A stretch of DNA of 64,000 bases, taken from Propionicimonas sp. (GTDB taxonomy: Bacteria; Actinomycetota; Actinomycetes; Propionibacteriales; Propionibacteriaceae). Every line of letters starts with the position of its first letter. The first letter of the stretch is position 1. The notes beneath the pieces are model-generated. The model saw only the letters and a list, made by a program, of their open reading frames with translations, ran no database searches and was not told the DNA's origin. The stretch is taken from positions 62,001-126,000 of the forward strand of contig NZ_JARKPQ010000200.1 of NCBI RefSeq assembly GCF_029975155.1, written 5' to 3'. The translations under genes were made by a program, and so were the position numbers. Positions 1-8,398 of this stretch are shown piece after piece.

Positions 1-1
1 G

Positions 2-1015
2 TACTCGTTCGAGACCTTCGTGATCGGCAACTCCAACCGCTTCGCGCACGCTGCCGCGGTCGCGGTGGCCGAGGCCCCCGGCAAGGCCTACAACCCACTG
101 ATGATCTACGGCGACTCCGGGCTGGGCAAGACCCACCTGCTGCACGCGGTGGGTCACTACATCCGCAACTACTACGACCGGGTGCAGGTGAAGTACGTCT
201 CCACCGAGGAGCTGACCAACGACTTCATCAACGCCGTCTCCGACAACCGCACGGCGGACTTCCGCCGCCAGTACCGCGAGGTCGACGTGCTGCTGGTGGA
301 CGACATCCAGTTCCTCGAGGGCAAGATCCAGACCCAGGAGGAGTTCTTCCACACCTTCAACACGCTGCACACCGCGCAGAAGCAGATCGTGCTCACCTCC
401 GACCGTCCGCCCAAGGCCCTGGAAGCACTGGAGCCGCGGTTGCGCAGCCGGTTCGAGTGGGGGCTGATGACCGACATCCAGCCGCCCGACCTGGAGACCC
501 GGATCGCCATCCTGCGGAAGAAGGCCGCCGCCGAGCGGCTCACCGCCGGCCCTGACGTCCTGGAGTTCATCGCGTCGCGGATCCAGACCAACATCCGCGA
601 GCTCGAGGGCGCACTGATCAGGGTGACCGCGTTCGCCAGTCTCAACCGCCAGGAGGTCGACCTCGCGCTCGCCGAGATCGTGTTGCGCGACCTGATCCCG
701 GACGGCGCAGAGACCCAGATCTCGTCCACGGCGATCATGACCCACGTGGCCGACTACTTCGCGATCACCGTCGAGGAGCTGTGCGGCCAGAGCCGGACGC
801 ACGTCCTGGTCACCGCCCGGCAGATCGCCATGTACCTGTGCCGCGAGCTCACCGACCTGTCCCTGCCGAAGATCGGCCAGTTGTTCGGCGGCCGCGACCA
901 CACCACCGTCATGCACGCCGACCGCAAGATCCGCCAGCTCCTGCGCGAGCGTCGCAGCGTGTTCAACCAGATCACCGAGCTCACGAACCGGATCAAGCAG
1001 TCCCCCCTGCGCTGA
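2..1015 (+). CDS. dnaA: Chromosomal replication initiator DnaA (5' end outside window)
   Basis: This is the AAA+ initiator that binds DnaA boxes at oriC and opens the origin. The reading frame is open from base 2, so domains I/II and the true start lie upstream; 337 residues are visible. Seen: Walker [12 protein letters not shown], Walker [13 protein letters not shown], a sensor region around [10 protein letters not shown], and the C-terminal DNA-binding signature with [13 protein letters not shown] and [11 protein letters not shown]. The stop is followed by a perfect long inverted repeat and then by the oriC-like spacer before dnaN, as in most actinobacteria. The identity is certain; only the N-terminus is missing. 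Confidence 0.98.
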   Translation, partial: YSFETFVIGNSNRFAHAAAVAVAEAPGKAYNPLMIYGDSGLGKTHLLHAVGHYIRNYYDRVQVKYVSTEELTNDFINAVSDNRTADFRRQYREVDVLLVDDIQFLEGKIQTQEEFFHTFNTLHTAQKQIVLTSDRPPKALEALEPRLRSRFEWGLMTDIQPPDLETRIAILRKKAAAERLTAGPDVLEFIASRIQTNIRELEGALIRVTAFASLNRQEVDLALAEIVLRDLIPDGAETQISSTAIMTHVADYFAITVEELCGQSRTHVLVTARQIAMYLCRELTDLSLPKIGQLFGGRDHTTVMHADRKIRQLLRERRSVFNQITELTNRIKQSPLR

Positions 1016-1057
1016 CCGCACACCCCCGGCCCTCCAGGCCGCCACCCCTCGCCGCAC

Positions 1058-1123
1058 AGCCGCCCCCGAGGTTCACACCTGCCCCTGAAATTCCGGGGGC
1101 GGCTGTGAACCTCGGGGGCGGCT
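1058..1123. repeat. Long perfect inverted repeat after dnaA
   Basis: Two 20-base arms (1058-1077 and 1104-1123) are exact reverse complements around a 26-base loop that itself contains a GCCCC/GGGGC pair. There is no T-tract, so it is not a textbook intrinsic terminator. The architecture resembles the inverted repeats at 35121-35194 and 36333-36391. Confidence 0.8.
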
Positions 1124-1164
1124 GACGTGGGGAGCTGCGGGGCCGAGTCACCCGAAGGGGGGAC

Positions 1165-1400
1165 CGTCCACCACTGTGGATAACTCGGGGGATAACTACC
1201 GTCACCTGTGTGGCTGTCAACCGGCCGCGGTCTCCGTCCGCAAATCCTCCCCGTGTGATTCCGGGTTCTCCACAGGCCGTCTCCACAGCCGACACGCCGT
1301 GGCAGTACGTCGTTCACCGGTTGTCCACCGTATCCACACCCGCTGTTACTCCTACGAATTGATTACAGATCCCTCGAACATCAAAGTCAGCGGATGCACA
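1165..1400. other. oriC: Probable chromosomal origin (oriC) with DnaA boxes
   Basis: The dnaA-dnaN spacer holds a cluster of DnaA-box-like 9-mers. A perfect TTATCCACA lies on the minus strand at 1175-1183. On the plus strand are TTCTCCACA (1266-1274), GTCTCCACA (1279-1287), TTGTCCACC (1321-1329) and GTATCCACA (1330-1338), the last two abutting. A relatively AT-rich stretch follows at about 1345-1390 and could be the unwinding element. Position and boxes match the usual actinobacterial oriC; origin activity is inferred. Confidence 0.8.
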
Positions 1401-1484
1401 ACGTGGGGAAACCCGCCTTACGCGTCACGCACGGACCAGCGTCGATATGATCAACCGACCACGCGTGTGAGTTCCAAGGGAGCA

Positions 1485-2648
1485 ATGGTGAAGATCCGTC
1501 TCGACCGCGACGTCCTGGCCGAAGCAGTGCAGTGGGCTGCCCGCAGCCTGCCCACCCGTCCGAGCGTCCCGATCCTGGCCGGCCTGCTGGTCAAGGCATC
1601 GGGCGGCCAGGTCGTGATGAGCAGCTTCGACTACGAGACCTCGGCGCAGATCCAGGTGAAGGCCGACGTGTCGGACGACGGCGTCGCCCTGGTCTCCGGA
1701 CGCCTGCTCGCCGACATCGCGCGGTCGTTGCCGAACAAGCCGGTGGACATCACCGCGGACGAGACCCGCATGGAACTGGTCTGCGGCACGGCCCGCTTCA
1801 CCCTGCAGACACTGCCGGTCGCCGACTACCCGGCGCTGCCAGAGATGCCCGAGGCGACAGGCGCGATTCCGAGCGAGGAGTTCGCCCGGGCGGTCGGCCA
1901 GGTCGTGATCGCTGCCGGAAGGGACGAACTGCTGCCGGTCTTCACCGGCGTCCGGATGGAGATCGAGGGTGACACGCTGTCGCTGCTGGCAACCGACCGC
2001 TACCGGATGGCGCTGAAGGAACTCGACTGGAGCCCGCGCAGCAGCGGCGGTGAGGGCGCGGCGCTCGTGCCCGCCCGGGTGCTGGCGGAGACCGCGAAGA
2101 GCATGACCGCGGGCGAATCGGTGACGCTGAGCCTCTCGTCCGCGGCCACCGGGGACGGCCTGATCGGCTTCGAGGGGACGGGCGCCGCCGGCGTCCGGCA
2201 GATCACCACGCGACTGCTGGACGGGGAGTTCCCCAAGGTGCGGCACCTGATGAACGTGCAGGCGGCCCTGACCGTCCGCGCGAACACCGCTGAGGTGATG
2301 GCCGCGGTGAAGCGCGTGGCACTGGTGGCCGAGCGCAACACGTCGCTGCGGATGCTCATCGGCGACGGCTCGATCACGCTCGAGGCCGCCACCGGCGACC
2401 AGGCCCAGGCCGTGGAGGCGCTGGAGGCCGTCGTGGAGGACGTGACCGGCACCGGCCTGTCGATGACCGCGGCCGGCTTCAACCCCCACTACCTGTCCGA
2501 CGCGCTCGCCGCCCTGGACAGCCCGTACGTGCAGTTCTCGTTCACCCAGCCGGGCAAGCCCTGCCTGCTCACCGGCCTGACCGAGATCGACGGCGAGCCG
2601 AACGACGACTACAAGCACGTCATCATGCTCATGCGCCTGCCCGCGTGA
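1485..2648 (+). CDS. dnaN: DNA polymerase III sliding clamp (beta subunit)
   Basis: This is the ring-shaped processivity clamp that tethers polymerase III and repair enzymes to DNA. The start is placed at ATG 1485 ([15 protein letters not shown]), giving 387 aa, the normal family length. The frame is open back to 1176, but that extension would run through the DnaA boxes and does not look like protein. GTG 1488 is an alternative. Three repeated clamp domains are present, and the C-terminus ends in the usual hydrophobic pattern ([10 protein letters not shown]). It lies directly after oriC and ahead of recF. Confidence 0.97.
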   Translation: MVKIRLDRDVLAEAVQWAARSLPTRPSVPILAGLLVKASGGQVVMSSFDYETSAQIQVKADVSDDGVALVSGRLLADIARSLPNKPVDITADETRMELVCGTARFTLQTLPVADYPALPEMPEATGAIPSEEFARAVGQVVIAAGRDELLPVFTGVRMEIEGDTLSLLATDRYRMALKELDWSPRSSGGEGAALVPARVLAETAKSMTAGESVTLSLSSAATGDGLIGFEGTGAAGVRQITTRLLDGEFPKVRHLMNVQAALTVRANTAEVMAAVKRVALVAERNTSLRMLIGDGSITLEAATGDQAQAVEALEAVVEDVTGTGLSMTAAGFNPHYLSDALAALDSPYVQFSFTQPGKPCLLTGLTEIDGEPNDDYKHVIMLMRLPA

Positions 2649-2660
2649 CGGGCCCTCAAC

Positions 2661-2709
2661 GGTCCCTGAGGAGCGTTCGCGAGGCACGAGCGGGCGCGTC
2701 ACGAAGGGC
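2661..2709. repeat. Dispersed repeat family C (TCCCTGAGGAG ... TCACGAAGGG)
   Basis: A short element between dnaN and recF, beginning GGTCCCTGAGGAGCG and ending GTCACGAAGGG. Related copies occur at 16481-16523 and, inverted, at 30695-30740. Fragments occur near 38283 and 48453. This is an intergenic repeat and carries no gene. Confidence 0.65.
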
Positions 2710-2721
2710 CTCCGACGATGG

Positions 2722-3987
2722 ATGCCAGACATGTTCGTCACTCACCTGAGCCTGGCTGACTTCCGGTCCTACCCGCTGACGGAGGTTCCGCTCGAGGCCG
2801 GCGTCACGGTGTTCACCGGAGCGAACGGACAGGGGAAGACCAATCTCGTCGAGGCGGTCGAGTTCCTGGCCACGCTGGGTTCGCACCGCGTGGCCTCGGA
2901 AGCGCCGCTGGTGCGAGCCGGCGCGGAACGGGCGATCGTCCGGGCCCGCGTGCAGGCCGGACGCGACGACACCCGCAGCCTGCTGCTGGAGATCGAACTG
3001 ATTCCGGGACGGGCCAACAAGGCGTCCCTGAACCGGTCGCCGCTGCGGCGGCCGCGTGACCTTCTCGGCGCGCTGCGCGTCGTGTTCTTCTCGCCGGAGG
3101 ATCTGTCCATCGTGAAGGGCGACCCGAGCGAACGGCGCCGGTTCATCGACGAGCTGGTGGTGGCGCGCTGGCCGCGCCTCGCCGGCGTCCGAGGCGACTA
3201 CGACCGGGTTCTCAGGCAGCGTTCGACCTTGTTGAAATCCCTTTCCGGACGAGGTCCGCGCGCGGTCACCGAGGACGTGGCCGCTACGCTCGACGTCTGG
3301 GACGGCCAGCTGGCCGCTTTCGGCGCCGAGATCGTGGCCGCCCGGCTCCTGACTCTCGACGCGCTGCGTCCGCACCTGGTCGAGGCCTACGCGAGCATCG
3401 CACCCACCAACAACGTCGCCGCCGCCGAGTACAAGTCGTCATCCCTGGTCGCGCCGGAGCCGCTGGCCGATCCGGAACCGCTGGTCGATCCGGAGCCGCT
3501 GGTCGATCCGGAACCGTTGGTCGAGCCTGTCGAGACCCCACCCCCCGGCGTGCCCGAGCTGAAGGAGGTCCTCACCGCACGCATGCTCGAACGCCGCAAC
3601 GAGGAGATCGCCCGTGGCGTGTGCCTCGTCGGCCCGCACCGCGACGACATCACACTGACGCTGGGCGAGCTTCCGGTGAAGGGCTACGCATCCCATGGCG
3701 AGTCGTGGTCGATGGCGCTGGCGCTGCGGCTCGCGTCGTTCCAACTGCTGCGGTCCGACGGGGTCGAGCCGGTGCTGGTCCTGGACGACGTGTTCGCGGA
3801 GCTGGACGAGTCGCGTCGCGCCCGCTTGGCGGAGCTGGTCTCCGGCGCCGAGCAGGTTCTGGTCACGGCCGCGGTTGCCGCCGACGTGCCGGAGTCCTTG
3901 AACGGACGCCGCTTCACGGTGCAGGCTGCGACGGTGACTCTGGAAGCGAGCGCGTCCCCACCGAGCCCTGAGGGCCCCGATGACTGA
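2722..3987 (+). CDS. recF: DNA replication/repair protein RecF with repeat-derived insert
   Basis: SMC/ABC-like ATPase of the RecFOR pathway that loads RecA at gaps. Seen: Walker [14 protein letters not shown] (about residues 33-45), signature [14 protein letters not shown], and Walker [20 protein letters not shown]. The start is ATG 2722, with a purine-rich stretch 13 nt upstream; ATG 2731 ([13 protein letters not shown]) matches the family N-terminus equally well. At 421 aa it is longer than most RecF proteins. The excess is a proline-rich tract at about residues 240-275 made of four six-residue repeats ([12 protein letters not shown] twice, EPLVEP) followed by VETPPPG, encoded by 18-bp tandem repeats. 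The downstream gene overlaps its stop. Confidence 0.95.
   Translation: MPDMFVTHLSLADFRSYPLTEVPLEAGVTVFTGANGQGKTNLVEAVEFLATLGSHRVASEAPLVRAGAERAIVRARVQAGRDDTRSLLLEIELIPGRANKASLNRSPLRRPRDLLGALRVVFFSPEDLSIVKGDPSERRRFIDELVVARWPRLAGVRGDYDRVLRQRSTLLKSLSGRGPRAVTEDVAATLDVWDGQLAAFGAEIVAARLLTLDALRPHLVEAYASIAPTNNVAAAEYKSSSLVAPEPLADPEPLVDPEPLVDPEPLVEPVETPPPGVPELKEVLTARMLERRNEEIARGVCLVGPHRDDITLTLGELPVKGYASHGESWSMALALRLASFQLLRSDGVEPVLVLDDVFAELDESRRARLAELVSGAEQVLVTAAVAADVPESLNGRRFTVQAATVTLEASASPPSPEGPDD
3457..3537 (+). repeat. In-frame tandem repeat inside recF
   Basis: Four consecutive 18-bp units at 3457, 3475, 3493 and 3511 of the form GAGCCGCTGGTCGATCCG, each encoding EPL(V/A)(D/E)P. The last runs into TCGAGCCTGTCGAGACC, which is the intergenic repeat family B also seen at 12901-12957 and 38320-38337. 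The length is a multiple of three, so recF stays open. Confidence 0.85.
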
Positions 3988-4456
3988 CGAGACCCGTCCC
4001 GACCACGACCCGCAGGGCATGGACCTCGCCAAGCGGATCGCCCGCGCCGCGCGCGGCGCGACACCGCCGCCGGCGCGCAGGAAGCAGCCGCCGAAGCGGA
4101 CGGACGAGCCGACCCTGCTGGGCGATCTGGTCAAGGAAGTGATCGCCGAGGAGGGCTGGACGCGCGAGGTGAACGTCCACCAACTACTGGCCCGTTGGCC
4201 CGTCCTGGTCGGTCCGGTGAACGCCGCGCACTCGGCACCGGAGTCGTACAAAGACACGGTGCTGACCGTCCGCGCGGAGTCGTCGACGTGGGCCACCTCA
4301 CTGCGGACGATCGCACCGCAGCTGGTCGCCGTCCTCAACGAGCAGCTCGGCCAGGGCACGGTGACGCGCGTCCTCGTGCTCGGCCCGGAGGCGCCGAGCT
4401 GGAAGAAGGGCCGCCGCTCCGTCCCCGGCCGCGGCCCCCGCGACACCTACGGCTGA
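3980..4456 (+). CDS. dciA: DUF721 / DciA-type helicase-associated protein
   Basis: Small basic protein (158 aa) with a DUF721 fold: an N-terminal disordered stretch rich in Arg/Pro, then [28 protein letters not shown] and a C-terminal half containing [22 protein letters not shown]. The actinobacterial DUF721 protein encoded after recF is the DciA-type factor that interacts with the replicative helicase DnaB; that role is taken from family knowledge. Its ATG overlaps the recF stop by 8 bases, so it is probably translated from the recF transcript. Confidence 0.85.
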   Translation: MTDETRPDHDPQGMDLAKRIARAARGATPPPARRKQPPKRTDEPTLLGDLVKEVIAEEGWTREVNVHQLLARWPVLVGPVNAAHSAPESYKDTVLTVRAESSTWATSLRTIAPQLVAVLNEQLGQGTVTRVLVLGPEAPSWKKGRRSVPGRGPRDTYG

Positions 4457-4459
4457 ACC

Positions 4460-5617
4460 GTGCAACTCCGACACGATTCGCCTTTGGACGGAGAAGTGGC
4501 AGGCAAAGTCGTAACCAGACCGACGCTCCCACCGCCGGCGTCGCGAAGAGTCCCCGCCGCAAGCCGCGGCGGAGTCGAGTGGCGGCCCCTGCTCGGCATG
4601 GGCGCGTTCGTCACGCTGCTGCACGTGCTGGGCTGGGGGACGCTGCTCGGGGTGGTCGTGCCGCAGCAATTGGCACTCGGTTCGTCCCAGGTCTTCGGCA
4701 TCGGGCTGGGTGCGACTGCCTACGCGCTCGGCATGCGGCACGCGTTCGACGCCGACCACATCGCCGCGATCGACAACACCACCCGCAAGCAGCTCGCCGA
4801 AGGCGGCCGGCCGATGTCGGTGGGGTTCTGGTTCTCCCTCGGCCATTCCACGATCGTGCTCGTCCTGGTCGCGCTCCTGACCGCGGGGATCGGTGCGTTG
4901 GCCAGCCAGGTGGTCGACGACAGCTCGACGCTGCAGCAGGTGACCGGACTGTTCGGCACGCTGGTGTCGGGCACATTCCTGGTGCTGATCGGGCTGGTGA
5001 ACCTGGTCGTGCTGGCTGGGCTTGCCCGGCTGTTCGTCCGGATGCGGCGCGGGAAGCTCGACGAGGCCGCCCTGGAGGCGCAGCTGCAGCGCCGGGGCGT
5101 GCTCTCCCGGATCATCGGCCGGTCGACCGGACTGGTGACCAGGCCTTGGCACATGTACCCGGTCGGCCTGTTGTTCGGGTTGGGCTTCGACACGGCCACC
5201 GAGGTCGGGCTGCTGGTGCTCGCCGGTGGCGCGGCCGCCCTGAGCCTGCCGTGGTACGCGGTGCTCACCCTGCCGGTGCTGTTCGCCGCCGGCATGTGCC
5301 TGCTGGACACCGCGGACGGCGTCCTCATGTTCCACGCCTACGGGTGGGCGAACGCGCGTCCGGTGCGGCGAGTGTTCTACAACCTGACGGTCACCGGCCT
5401 GTCCGTGGTGGTCGCCCTGCTGATCGGCGGGATCGAACTCCTCGGCGTCCTGGCTGATCGGCTCGGCATCACCACCGGACCGCTGGCCGCCGTCGCCGCC
5501 ATCGAACTGGGTGACATCGGGTACCTCGTCGTCGGCCTCTTCCTCACGGCGTGGCTCGTGGCCGTGGCGGTCTGGAAGCTGGGACGGGTGGAGGAGCGGT
5601 GGAGCCGTGCCGACTGA
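4460..5617 (+). CDS. HoxN/NiCoT family nickel/cobalt permease
   Basis: Membrane permease for Ni2+ or Co2+ uptake, about eight membrane segments in 385 aa. The NiCoT signature RHAFDADHIAAIDNTTRK is at about residues 93-110, followed by GFWFSLGHSTIV, LGFDTATEVGLL and LLDTADGVLM, all hallmark motifs. The start is uncertain: GTG 4460 lies 3 nt after the dciA stop, while GTG 4496 would remove a 12-residue polar leader. Metal preference cannot be read from sequence, although the cobalamin genes at 36460-39554 make cobalt plausible. It converges on the regulator at 5629. Confidence 0.9.
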   Translation: MQLRHDSPLDGEVAGKVVTRPTLPPPASRRVPAASRGGVEWRPLLGMGAFVTLLHVLGWGTLLGVVVPQQLALGSSQVFGIGLGATAYALGMRHAFDADHIAAIDNTTRKQLAEGGRPMSVGFWFSLGHSTIVLVLVALLTAGIGALASQVVDDSSTLQQVTGLFGTLVSGTFLVLIGLVNLVVLAGLARLFVRMRRGKLDEAALEAQLQRRGVLSRIIGRSTGLVTRPWHMYPVGLLFGLGFDTATEVGLLVLAGGAAALSLPWYAVLTLPVLFAAGMCLLDTADGVLMFHAYGWANARPVRRVFYNLTVTGLSVVVALLIGGIELLGVLADRLGITTGPLAAVAAIELGDIGYLVVGLFLTAWLVAVAVWKLGRVEERWSRAD

Positions 5618-5628
5618 CCTCGTCGGCG

Positions 5629-6354
5629 TCACGGTCGCCGAGCGTGTTCCCGCTCGGCCTCGCTGAAGGCTTCGCGCACCTCGTCCAGGATCGCCTGCAT
5701 GGCGGCACGCGCGGCCGCCGGATCGCCCCGGAAGACCGCCTCGGCGACCGCCTCGTGACCAGCGAGCGCCTCCGGCTTGGGCTGAGCTGGCATCAGCCCC
5801 AGCTCGGTACGTCCCTGGAGGACCACGGCCACCAGGTCGCTGAGCGCGGCGAACAACTCGTTGCCGCACGACTTCAGCAGCAGACTGTGGAACTCGATGT
5901 CGAACGCCAGGAACTCCTGCAGTTGTCCGGCCTCGCCGGTGCGGCGCATCTCGGCGGCCAGGGGCAGCAGGCGCGCGCGAGTGTGGATGGACGCCAGCCG
6001 AGCTGCGCTCTCGGCAGCCGCCGGCTCGACAGCCAGGCGGAGCTGGGTGAGGGAGTAGATCTGGTCCTCGCGCCTCGTGGAGTGCAGCCGCCAGTCGATC
6101 AACTGCGGATCCAGGACGCTCCACTCCTCGATCGGCTGTGCGACCAGGCCAAGTCGCCTCCGGGTGCGGACGAGGCCCATGGACTCGAGTTGGCGCGATG
6201 CCTCTCTGGACACGGTCCGCGAGACCCCGAAGCGCGACTGGATGTCCTCCAGCGTGCGGGCCTGTCCAGCGACCCAGCGCTCGTCGATGATCTCGATCCC
6301 GAGCTCTCGCGAGATCCGGTGGTGCAGGAGAGGGTTGCTGGACTCCGTGCTCAT
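5629..6354 (-). CDS. FadR-type (FCD) GntR family regulator, probable gluconate repressor
   Basis: A winged-helix GntR N-terminus (TLEDIQSRFGVSRTVSREASRQLESMGLVRTRR, about residues 34-66) is followed by an all-helical FCD effector domain of about 150 residues. Length (241 aa) and layout fit the FadR subfamily. It is divergent from gntK-gntP-gnd with a shared 157-bp AT-rich control region, which argues that it senses gluconate or 6-phosphogluconate and represses the operon. Corynebacterial GntR-type regulators act this way, so this is inference from context. The start is ATG 6354. Confidence 0.85.
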   Translation of the reverse strand: MSTESSNPLLHHRISRELGIEIIDERWVAGQARTLEDIQSRFGVSRTVSREASRQLESMGLVRTRRRLGLVAQPIEEWSVLDPQLIDWRLHSTRREDQIYSLTQLRLAVEPAAAESAARLASIHTRARLLPLAAEMRRTGEAGQLQEFLAFDIEFHSLLLKSCGNELFAALSDLVAVVLQGRTELGLMPAQPKPEALAGHEAVAEAVFRGDPAAARAAMQAILDEVREAFSEAEREHARRP

Positions 6355-6397
6355 CGACCCTCCTGCTAGCCCTGGTCTGACAAAGCATACCCTCTAC

Positions 6398-6469
6398 GGG
6401 TCTCAACACCCTTCTACCAAAATTAATACACCCAATCTCTTGAAAGAGAGTATGAATCTGTCGTAAGGT
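6398..6469 (+). promoter_or_regulatory. Control region of the gluconate operon
   Basis: Candidate promoter TTGAAA (6440-6445), 18-nt spacer, TAAGGT (6464-6469). A 14-bp dyad TCTCTTGAAAGAGA (6436-6449) overlaps the -35 box and is a good candidate operator. A second dyad, GGGTCTCAACACCC, lies at 6398-6411. The region is clearly more AT-rich than its surroundings. Confidence 0.5.
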
Positions 6470-6511
6470 CATCCTGCTGGGTTCAGTGAAGTGCTCAGGA
6501 AGAGGTCAAGG

Positions 6512-7030
6512 ATGACGAATATTCACGTCGTGGTGATGGGTGTCGCCGGCTCCGGCAAGTCGACGGTCGCTCACCTGCTCCACCAGCGACTCGGCTGGGT
6601 CGTCGCTGAGGGCGACGACTATCACCCGGCGAGCAACATCGCCAAGATGAGTTCTGGTACCCCGTTGACAGACGAGGACCGCTGGCCCTGGCTGGACTCG
6701 ATCGTGGAATGGACCGCCCAGCAGGATCGGGGCGGGTTGTCGACGATCGTCACCTGCTCGGCGCTCAGACGGGCCTATCGGGACCGCCTCCGCGGCGCGC
6801 CCGGACGCACGCTGTTCGTCCACCTGGTCGGATCGCCCGAGTTGCTCGCCGAACGCATGCAGGCGCGCACCGACCACTTCATGCCGCCTTCGCTGCTGCC
6901 GTCCCAGTTGGCCACACTCGAGCCCCTCGATGCCGACGAGGCGGGGACCACCATCGACATCGGCCGTCCGGTCGACCTGATCGCCGAGCTGGCGATCAGC
7001 CAACTCAACCTCAACCCCACCCACGAATAG
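6512..7030 (+). CDS. gntK: Gluconokinase
   Basis: Phosphorylates D-gluconate to 6-phosphogluconate using ATP. The P-loop GVAGSGKST comes right after the first strand (VVVMGVAGSGKSTVAHLL), followed by the gluconokinase motif EGDDYHPASNIAKMSSGTPL and the LID-region segment RTDHFMPPSLLPSQLATLE. The start chosen is ATG 6512, 7 nt after AGGAAGAGG, giving 172 aa, the typical GntK length; an upstream GTG (6491) would overlap the ribosome binding site. It is first in an operon with gntP 14 nt downstream. Confidence 0.95.
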   Translation: MTNIHVVVMGVAGSGKSTVAHLLHQRLGWVVAEGDDYHPASNIAKMSSGTPLTDEDRWPWLDSIVEWTAQQDRGGLSTIVTCSALRRAYRDRLRGAPGRTLFVHLVGSPELLAERMQARTDHFMPPSLLPSQLATLEPLDADEAGTTIDIGRPVDLIAELAISQLNLNPTHE

Positions 7031-7044
7031 ACAACGGAGTCCTC

Positions 7045-8379
7045 ATGTCCACACCCCTGATCCTCGCCGCCCTCGGCGGCATCGCGACGATCGTCGTCCT
7101 GATCGTCTGGCTGAAGGTGCACCCCTTCCTGTCGCTGATGGCCGGCTCGGCCGTGATGGCCATCGCGGCCGGCGTGCCGTACGCCGACCTGTTCAAGAGC
7201 TTCACCGCCGGGCTCGGCTCGACCCTGTCCGGTGTGGGGCTGCTGATCATTCTCGGTGCGATCATCGGCACCCTGCTGATCTCCTCAGGCGGCGCGGACG
7301 TGATCGTCGACACGATCCTCTCGAAGACGCCGCTCCAGCGGCTGCCCTGGGCCATGGCGCTGATCGCCTTCGTCGTCGGCATCCCGCTGTTCTTCGAGGT
7401 GGGCGTCGTGATCCTCATCCCGGTGGTGATGTTCGCCGCGCGGCGGGCGAAGCTGCCCGTCATCCTGCTCGGCATTCCCGCTCTCGCCGGGCTCTCGGCC
7501 CTGCACGGCCTCGTGCCGCCCCATCCCGGCCCGCTGATCGCGATCGACGCGCTGCACGCCAACCTCGGGCTGACCCTCGGCCTCGGCCTGCTCGTCGCCA
7601 TCCCCTGCGTGATCCTCTCCGGTCCCGTCCTCGGCCGGATCATGGCGAAGTGGGTGCCCATCGAGGCTCGGGCCGACCTCCTGGGCACCGGTGGTCCGGC
7701 CGAGGGCAGCAAGCGGCCCGGCTTCGCCGCGTCCCTGACCGTCGTCCTCCTTCCGGTGGTGCTGATGCTCGCCCGGACCATCGTGGAGATGAGCGGGGCG
7801 GAGGAGACTCCCCTCGGTGCCGCGGTCGTGTTCGTCGGCACCCCGCTGATCGCACTGCTGATCACCACGATCGTCGCGATGTTCGTGTTCGGCTTCCTGC
7901 TGTCGAAGAGCCGCGAGGAAGTCAGCAAGCTGGTGGGCTCGGCGCTGGGCCCGATCGCCGGCATCCTGTTGATCGTGGGTGCCGGTGGCGGCTTCAAGCA
8001 GACCCTGGTCGACTCCGGCATCGCGGACGTGATCGCCAAGGGCCTGGTCGACGCGGCGCTCCCGCCGTTGCTGGCGGGCTGGCTGGTCGCCGTCCTGATC
8101 CGTCTGGCCACCGGCTCGGCGACCGTGGCCACCATCACCGCGTCCGGCATCATGGCACCGTTGGCCGCCGGCCTCTCGCCGACGCACGCCGCACTCATGG
8201 TGCTGGCCATCGGGGCCGGATCGGTGTTCCTCAGCCACGTCAACGATGCCGGGTTCTGGATGGTCAAGGAGTACTTCGGCATGTCCGTCGGCCAGACGTT
8301 CAAGACCTGGTCACTGATGGAGACGGTCCTGTCGGTGACCGGCCTGGTCTCCGTGCTGCTGCTTAGCCTGGTTGTCTGA
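7045..8379 (+). CDS. gntP: Gluconate permease, GntP family
   Basis: Inner-membrane gluconate:H+ symporter of 444 aa with about 12-14 hydrophobic segments. Seen: the GntP signature SGVGLLIILGAIIGTLLISSGGA, then GIPLFFEVGVVILIPVV, LVPPHPGPLIAIDAL and the C-terminal ATGSATVATITASGIM and HVNDAGFWMVKEYFGM, all typical of the family. The start is ATG 7045 with GGAG 5 nt upstream; the open frame upstream lies over gntK and is a shadow. It lies between gntK and gnd. Confidence 0.95.
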   Translation: MSTPLILAALGGIATIVVLIVWLKVHPFLSLMAGSAVMAIAAGVPYADLFKSFTAGLGSTLSGVGLLIILGAIIGTLLISSGGADVIVDTILSKTPLQRLPWAMALIAFVVGIPLFFEVGVVILIPVVMFAARRAKLPVILLGIPALAGLSALHGLVPPHPGPLIAIDALHANLGLTLGLGLLVAIPCVILSGPVLGRIMAKWVPIEARADLLGTGGPAEGSKRPGFAASLTVVLLPVVLMLARTIVEMSGAEETPLGAAVVFVGTPLIALLITTIVAMFVFGFLLSKSREEVSKLVGSALGPIAGILLIVGAGGGFKQTLVDSGIADVIAKGLVDAALPPLLAGWLVAVLIRLATGSATVATITASGIMAPLAAGLSPTHAALMVLAIGAGSVFLSHVNDAGFWMVKEYFGMSVGQTFKTWSLMETVLSVTGLVSVLLLSLVV

Positions 8380-8398
8380 GTCGAAAGGAACCCACGAC

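Noticed and set aside
4298-6472. 724-codon minus-strand open frame across the NiCoT gene and GntR gene
   Set aside because: It overlaps two well-supported genes and has shadow-type composition.
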